Shown: one piece after another, positions 6,228 through 9,514 of the stretch
How the letters are laid out: the number at the start of each line of letters is the position of its first letter
How positions within the stretch are numbered: position 1 is the stretch's first letter
Assembly: GCA_012800625.1 (NCBI GenBank)
Contig: JAAZIY010000318.1
Span: forward strand, 1-9,514
Reading direction: 5' to 3'
DNA: 9,514 nucleotides
Origin: Lentisphaerota bacterium
GTDB taxonomy: Bacteria; Verrucomicrobiota; Lentisphaeria; Oligosphaerales; Oligosphaeraceae
Notes under the pieces: model-generated
Seen by the model: only the letters and a program-made list of their open reading frames with translations
What the model was told of the DNA's origin: nothing
The model's database searches: none
Made by a program: the position numbers and the translations under genes

Positions 6228-7145
6228 ATGAGCAGACTAGCAGACGACTGGCTGCAGGCGCTGGGACAGCCTGCGCCAAGCTATGCCTTCAAGCCAGCCT
6301 TTGACTTTCAACAAAGCTACAAGGGCGAGGGCTATCTTGCCGAGTTCTATGAGCAGGCCAACGGGCCTTCCAGCAGTCAGCGCGTGTTGCTGCTGCTGCC
6401 TACGCAGTGCCCAGAGCCGGTCCCGGCAGTCGTAGTGCCCTTTTATTTCCCTGAGGCTATGCTGGGCTTTGAGCTGAACAGCGGCCAGCCTCTTCCCAGA
6501 TACGCCGGCATTGAGATGATGCTGCACCTTTGCCGAAAGGGCTTCGCGTGCATCTCAGCAGAGGCATATCACCTGACCTATAAGCCCAGCAGCCGCAGCC
6601 GAGACGACTTTCAGCGCTGGGGCGACATGGCCGCAGCCCTGCTTGCCGACAATCCGAACTGGAGCGGTATGGGCAAGCTGGTAGCCGACACCAGGCTGCT
6701 GATCGACGCCTTGAGCAGCGACCCCAGGATCGACGCCGGGCGCATAGGCATATGCGGACATTCCCTGGGAGGCAAAATGGCCTTCTACACTGCTTGTTTG
6801 GACGAGCGCATCAAGGCCACGCTGGCCAGCGATTTCGGTTTCTGCTGGCCTCAAAGCAATTGGCACGAAGCCTGGTACTGGGGCGGCAAACTGGCTGAGC
6901 TAAAAGCCCGGGGCATGGACCACAGCCAGCTGCTTGGTCTCGCCGCGCCAAAGCCCTTCTTCCTGATCGCCGGCGAATATGACAATGAGGAAAGTTGGCA
7001 GCTTATGCAAAAAGCGCCTGGCTACGAAAAATATCCGGAGCGACGCGTAATCTGTAATCACGCCAGCGGACACCGCCCGCCCATGAAGGCCCTGGAAAAA
7101 GGATATCAGTTCCTCGAGCAGTTCTTGTGCAAGACGGACGCATGA
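6228..7145 (+). CDS. Cytosolic alpha/beta-hydrolase (dienelactone hydrolase/acetylxylan-esterase-like)
   Basis: A 305-residue protein with no signal peptide. The nucleophile elbow is G177-H-S179-L-G-G182. The acid is probably D252 (IAGEYDNEES), just after a predicted strand (PKPFFLIAGE), and the histidine is probably H282 (NHASGHRPP), in the correct order and spacing for a Ser-Asp-His triad. VPAVVVPFYFP (65-75) resembles the strand that ends in the oxyanion hole. SDFGFCWPQSNWHEAWYWGG (201-220) is aromatic-rich and likely lines the active site. AGGAG nine bases before the ATG supports the start. It follows the importer operon by 101 bases and has its own leader, so may be separately transcribed. 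It should hydrolyse an ester or related bond of a small molecule, perhaps an acylated sugar; the substrate is unknown. Confidence 0.87.
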   Translation: MSRLADDWLQALGQPAPSYAFKPAFDFQQSYKGEGYLAEFYEQANGPSSSQRVLLLLPTQCPEPVPAVVVPFYFPEAMLGFELNSGQPLPRYAGIEMMLHLCRKGFACISAEAYHLTYKPSSRSRDDFQRWGDMAAALLADNPNWSGMGKLVADTRLLIDALSSDPRIDAGRIGICGHSLGGKMAFYTACLDERIKATLASDFGFCWPQSNWHEAWYWGGKLAELKARGMDHSQLLGLAAPKPFFLIAGEYDNEESWQLMQKAPGYEKYPERRVICNHASGHRPPMKALEKGYQFLEQFLCKTDA

Positions 7146-7173
7146 GTAGCCCCCGTCCAAAAAGTCTTTGAGC

Positions 7174-7250
7174 CACTAAGGCACACGAAGGGGGGAGGAC
7201 ACGAAAGGACACGAAGCCACACTAAGACACACTAAACGACAAACGACTAA
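7174..7250. repeat. Decanucleotide-period repeat, copy C (longest)
   Basis: The heptamer CAC(T/G)AA(G/A) occurs at 7174, 7184, 7200, 7210, 7220 and 7230, thus in 10-base steps with a single phase slip of six. It is the reverse complement of the units of copies A and B. The stretch starts 29 bases after the hydrolase stop and is preceded by TCCAAAAAGTCTTTGA, a string nearly repeated in copy D. Confidence 0.75.
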
Positions 7251-7273
7251 ATTTCTGCTAACGGGCACTTTTC

Positions 7274-7292
7274 ATTTGACAGGTGGTCAAAT
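7274..7292. promoter_or_regulatory. Perfect inverted repeat upstream of the RIC gene, candidate operator
   Basis: ATTTGAC-AGGTG-GTCAAAT: two seven-base arms match perfectly around a five-base spacer, 69 bases before the ATG. The TTGA...TCAA core is like sites of the Crp/Fnr superfamily, though Fnr boxes have TTGA-N6-TCAA and this has N7. TATAGT at 7292-7297 could be a -10 element, in which case the dyad would cover the promoter spacer. An overlapping AGGTGG/CCACCT pair (7281-7286 and 7298-7303) is also present. Confidence 0.45.
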
Positions 7293-7360
7293 ATAGTCCA
7301 CCTTAAGAACAGGGCGGACTCAAGCTCAACTTGCCTGAACCCCAAAAAAGGAGTGCTATC

Positions 7361-8092
7361 ATGAGCAATTACGCCGAACTCCCCATAGGTAAAATCGTGG
7401 CCGACAACCTGGCCGCCGCTGAAGTCTTTGAACAATACGGCCTTGACTTCTGTTGTCATGGACATTTCACCCTGCAGGAATCCTGCCAAAAGCACGACTT
7501 GGATTTGCAGGCGCTAGTCAAGCAACTGCAGGAGCTGCCGCAAAGCGGCACTGCTGAGCATGCGCCGGACTACGGCACATGGCCGCTGGACAAGCTCTGT
7601 CGTCACATCGTAGAGACCCATCACGCCTTCACCAAAGACATCCTGCCGAAGAGTAGCCGACATTTTGACATGGTGCTGCGCGCGCATGGCGCTACACACC
7701 CCGAACTCGAAGGATTGCACAAGCAGTTCAAGACCCTGCGCCAGGAGCTGGAGGCACACCTGCAGAAAGAGGAACTCGTGCTCTTCCCCTTTATCGAGGC
7801 CATGCAGCAGGCCAGACGGCAAAACCTGCGCCGCCCCGAGTCCTGCTTCACAGTCCTGTCCCAGCCCCTGGACCAGATGATCGATGAACACGAGGAGGCC
7901 GGTGCCATCCTGGACAGCATGCATGCCAAAACCGAAGGTTTCAAGGCGCCGGCTGACGCCTGCAATACATACCGTCTGCTTTTCAAAGAGCTTAGCGATC
8001 TGGAAAAAGACCTGCACCGCCACATAGCCCTGGAAAACCATATGCTTTTCCCCAAGGCCACCGACATGGAGAAAAGCATGCCGCGGAACTGA
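7361..8092 (+). CDS. ric: Di-iron Fe-S cluster repair protein (RIC/YtfE/ScdA family)
   Basis: A 243-residue cytosolic protein of standard family length. The N-terminal ScdA_N domain is clear: IGKIVADNLAAAEVFEQYG then LDFCCHGHFTLQESC, with the paired Cys31-Cys32. The hemerythrin-like four-helix domain supplies the di-iron ligands: the HIVETHH helix (H82, H87 or H88), H133-x3-E137 (HLQKEE), H177 in DEHEEAG, and H221-x3-E225 (HIALEN). These proteins restore Fe-S clusters damaged by nitric oxide or oxygen species. The ATG at 7361 is chosen because AAGGAG ends seven bases before it and the family begins here; a TTG 30 bases upstream would add a ten-residue tail without support. It is followed after five bases by a DUF488 gene. 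A dyad at 7274-7292 may be its operator. Confidence 0.95.
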   Translation: MSNYAELPIGKIVADNLAAAEVFEQYGLDFCCHGHFTLQESCQKHDLDLQALVKQLQELPQSGTAEHAPDYGTWPLDKLCRHIVETHHAFTKDILPKSSRHFDMVLRAHGATHPELEGLHKQFKTLRQELEAHLQKEELVLFPFIEAMQQARRQNLRRPESCFTVLSQPLDQMIDEHEEAGAILDSMHAKTEGFKAPADACNTYRLLFKELSDLEKDLHRHIALENHMLFPKATDMEKSMPRN

Positions 8093-8097
8093 AGACC

Positions 8098-8439
8098 ATG
8101 CTGAAAATCAAAAGGATATACGAGGCCCCCGAGCCGGACGACGGCTGCCGCATATTGGTGGACCGTCTCTGGCCCAGAGGCATAAGCAAAGAGAAAGCCG
8201 CCCTGGACCTCTGGCTAAAGGAAATTGCCCCCAGCGACGAACTGCGGCACTGGTTCGGCCATGTGCCGCAGCGCTGGAGCGGGTTTGCGCAAAAATACCG
8301 CCTCGAGCTGCAAGACAAAACGGAGCTTTTACAGCTGCTTCGCGAAAAGCTGAGCCAGGGGCCGCTTACCCTGCTCTATGCAGCCAAAGACGAGCAGCAT
8401 AACCAGGCCGCTGTGCTGGCTGAAGTGCTCCAAGAGTAA
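8098..8439 (+). CDS. DUF488 family protein, YeaO-like
   Basis: A 113-residue protein typical in length for YeaO-like DUF488. The family signature IKRIYEAPEPDDGCRILVDR and LWPRGISKEKA is at the start, followed by LDLWLKEIAPSDELRHWFGH and a C-terminal core GPLTLLYAAKDEQHNQAAVL. The function of the family is not established; the conserved Arg, Trp, His and Asp residues suggest a small nucleic-acid- or ligand-binding or catalytic fold. Its ATG lies five bases after the RIC stop with only a weak ribosome binding site (TGAAG), so translation probably depends on the upstream gene, and the two genes are expected to respond to the same signal. Confidence 0.92.
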   Translation: MLKIKRIYEAPEPDDGCRILVDRLWPRGISKEKAALDLWLKEIAPSDELRHWFGHVPQRWSGFAQKYRLELQDKTELLQLLREKLSQGPLTLLYAAKDEQHNQAAVLAEVLQE

Positions 8440-8467
8440 ATACTAGCTCAGGAAGGATAAGACAATA

Positions 8468-8527
8468 CTTTGCTGTGTCTTCTTGTGTCTTTGTATCCAA
8501 AAAGCCATTGAAGCACAAAAGGCATAA
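8468..8527. repeat. Decanucleotide-period repeat, copy D
   Basis: Degenerate units CTTTGCTG (8468), CTTCTTG (8479) and CTTTGTA (8489) are spaced 11 and 10 bases apart and followed by TCCAAAAAGCCATTGAAGCAC. That last string closely matches TCCAAAAAGTCTTTGAGCCAC at 7156-7176 in copy C. Copy D thus has left-facing units, a shared centre, and the beginning of right-facing units, so the complete element appears to be a roughly symmetric structure. Confidence 0.6.
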
Positions 8528-8969
8528 AAAAAATACTAAGAAGGAAGCTGATTAAGCAGACAAACTACAATTTCAAGATTTCAAACAATCGGTTTTCATC
8601 CCAAAAAAAGAAAAATGATAAAATCGCATGAAAACTGCAATTTTCACGAAAAACATGTCCTCCTCATGGCGTGAAGCGCCATAATATAGTAACCTCAGGC
8701 GCGGAACACGAAGGGTGGAGTGCCTGAGGAACAGGATACCCCAAAAACCAGCGTCTTGTAGAGGCGCTACAAATGCGCTTAAACTATTGGATACAAACGA
8801 AATTATGTAGTTGGTGCTTTCTCACATCCTTTTTAATGTAAGAGCGTTGATTTGCCGGTGCTATTCCACCCATAGAACAGATTCTTCTCCTTGAAATCTA
8901 GTAGACCCTGAGGTCAGACGAAGCCACGGAAAATACGATGAGTATTGATTTTGCTTATCTGTTCAATGA
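8528..8969. other. AT-rich intergenic region with hairpins, no supported gene
   Basis: The 530-base gap between the convergent DUF488 and Mrr genes. Inverted repeats include ATGGCG-N5-CGCCAT (8666-8682), CCTCAGGC-N21-GCCTGAGG (8693-8729) and TTGTAG-AGGCG-CTACAA (8756-8772). The last contains the reverse complement of the 13-mer at 1747-1759. On the minus strand a 27-codon Phe-rich frame (8656-8573) follows GGAGG, but only two bases separate them. I see no tRNA or other RNA gene. Confidence 0.55.
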
Positions 8970-9514
8970 TCATTTCGCGCCCTCCGTTTGCCAATCAAGC
9001 ATGCTCATTTCACCATCCCCTCCCATCGAAAAATCTTCATCGAGCTCGAACAAATCCGGTGTTGAGCGATGGACTCCGATGCCGTGTCCCATCAGGAGCA
9101 TGACAAGCTGTTCCCCGTTCATCAGGGCGATGGGGGTTTTGTCTGGCTGGGCGGCTTCCTTGATGGCTCCTGGACTGAAGTCACTTGTGGTGATGATCAG
9201 ACCCTGCTCGTGCGCTCCAAGGCTACCACGTACCTGCTGTACCACCGGAGCTTGGATGTTGTTCTTGAGCTTCCATTTCTTGACTTGGATGGCCATCTTG
9301 ATACGAACCACGTCACCGACTACCAGGGTGCCCCGGACATCGATGCCGCCGTCGCCACTGAGTTTGGTTACCTCGACCATCTCAAACCCCATCTCCGCTA
9401 ATAACTGAGAGATGAGCTCTTCGAACTCACCGGGCTTCATGCCCAGCAAGCACGCGCGCAGAACCTTGCGGATCTCGTGGTTGTGCTGCTCGATTTGGAA
9501 TGCGAGTCCACGCC
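8970..9514 (-). CDS. Mrr-like restriction endonuclease, C-terminal part (5' end outside window)
   Basis: The frame is open from the right edge to the stop at 8972-8970, about 180 codons. Numbering from an in-frame TTG at 9449, the Mrr catalytic domain is seen as MKPGEFEELISQLLAEMGF, then SGDGGIDVRG (catalytic D37) and IQVKKWK (Q55-x-K57, the QxK form of the PD-(D/E)xK centre). LIITTSDFSPGAIKEA and ALMNGEQLVMLL complete the usual Mrr order. Upstream of the TTG the frame continues with IEQHNHEIRKVLRACLLG, so the true start and an N-terminal DNA-binding or other domain lie beyond the window. Mrr-type enzymes cut foreign, often methylated, DNA in the cytoplasm. It could instead be a DNA-repair or phage-defence relative. 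No methylase or defence partner is visible in this window; any would be to the right. Confidence 0.9.
   Translation of the reverse strand, partial: RGLAFQIEQHNHEIRKVLRACLLGMKPGEFEELISQLLAEMGFEMVEVTKLSGDGGIDVRGTLVVGDVVRIKMAIQVKKWKLKNNIQAPVVQQVRGSLGAHEQGLIITTSDFSPGAIKEAAQPDKTPIALMNGEQLVMLLMGHGIGVHRSTPDLFELDEDFSMGGDGEMSMLDWQTEGAK

Noticed and set aside
7174..7250. CRISPR array
   Set aside because: The period is 10 bases with degenerate units and no unique spacers; no cas gene is present.
7331..7360. TTG start adding ten residues to the RIC protein
   Set aside because: The ATG at 7361 has AAGGAG at ideal distance and gives the family's usual N-terminus.
8938..9408. 156-codon plus-strand frame at the right end
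   Set aside because: It is antisense to the Mrr catalytic domain, whose motifs are clear.

Overview
The window looks like chromosomal DNA of an anaerobic or facultative Gram-negative bacterium of the Planctomycetes-Verrucomicrobia-Lentisphaerae group. The best marker is the pseudopilin-like gene at 2140-2787. Its N-terminus (FTLLELLLVIGIIALLSAMLLPAL, followed by ARSKAISIKCLGNEKQIG) and its C-terminal His/DG box belong to the type that is greatly expanded in Lentisphaerae and relatives. That phylum assignment is inference from one protein family plus the intergenic repeats.

Layout. (1) 1-1562, minus strand: a DegT/DnrJ/EryC1-type PLP aminotransferase followed 28 bp later by the 5' end of a Gfo/Idh/MocA oxidoreductase, with a good sigma-70-like promoter at 1634-1662. 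This is a sugar/cyclitol-modifying pair. (2) 1563-2139: non-coding, with two copies of a decanucleotide-periodic repeat flanking a cluster of three perfect hairpins. (3) 2140-6126, plus strand: pseudopilin-like protein, then a FecCD/BtuCD-type metal-chelate ABC importer (binding protein, permease, ATPase) with a small radical SAM protein between binding protein and permease. Genes overlap or abut except for one 88-bp gap that carries a hairpin. The ATPase has Gln in place of the switch histidine. (4) 6228-7145: cytosolic alpha/beta-hydrolase with a visible Ser-Asp-His triad. (5) 7361-8439: a di-iron Fe-S cluster repair protein (RIC/YtfE/ScdA) and a DUF488 (YeaO-like) protein, 5 bp apart, preceded by a perfect 7-5-7 inverted repeat. 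(6) 8440-8969: non-coding, AT-rich, with more repeat copies and hairpins. (7) 8970-9514, minus strand: 3' part of an Mrr-like restriction endonuclease, cut by the window edge.

How the genes fit together: the importer probably brings a metal complex (iron-siderophore, haem, corrinoid or molybdate/tungstate; the sequence does not decide) into a cell that uses oxygen-sensitive Fe-S chemistry (radical SAM) and protects it (RIC). The most interesting items are the importer/radical SAM operon with its altered ATPase switch residue, the dispersed 10-bp-period CAC(T/G)AAG repeats found at five intergenic places, and the dyad upstream of the RIC gene.
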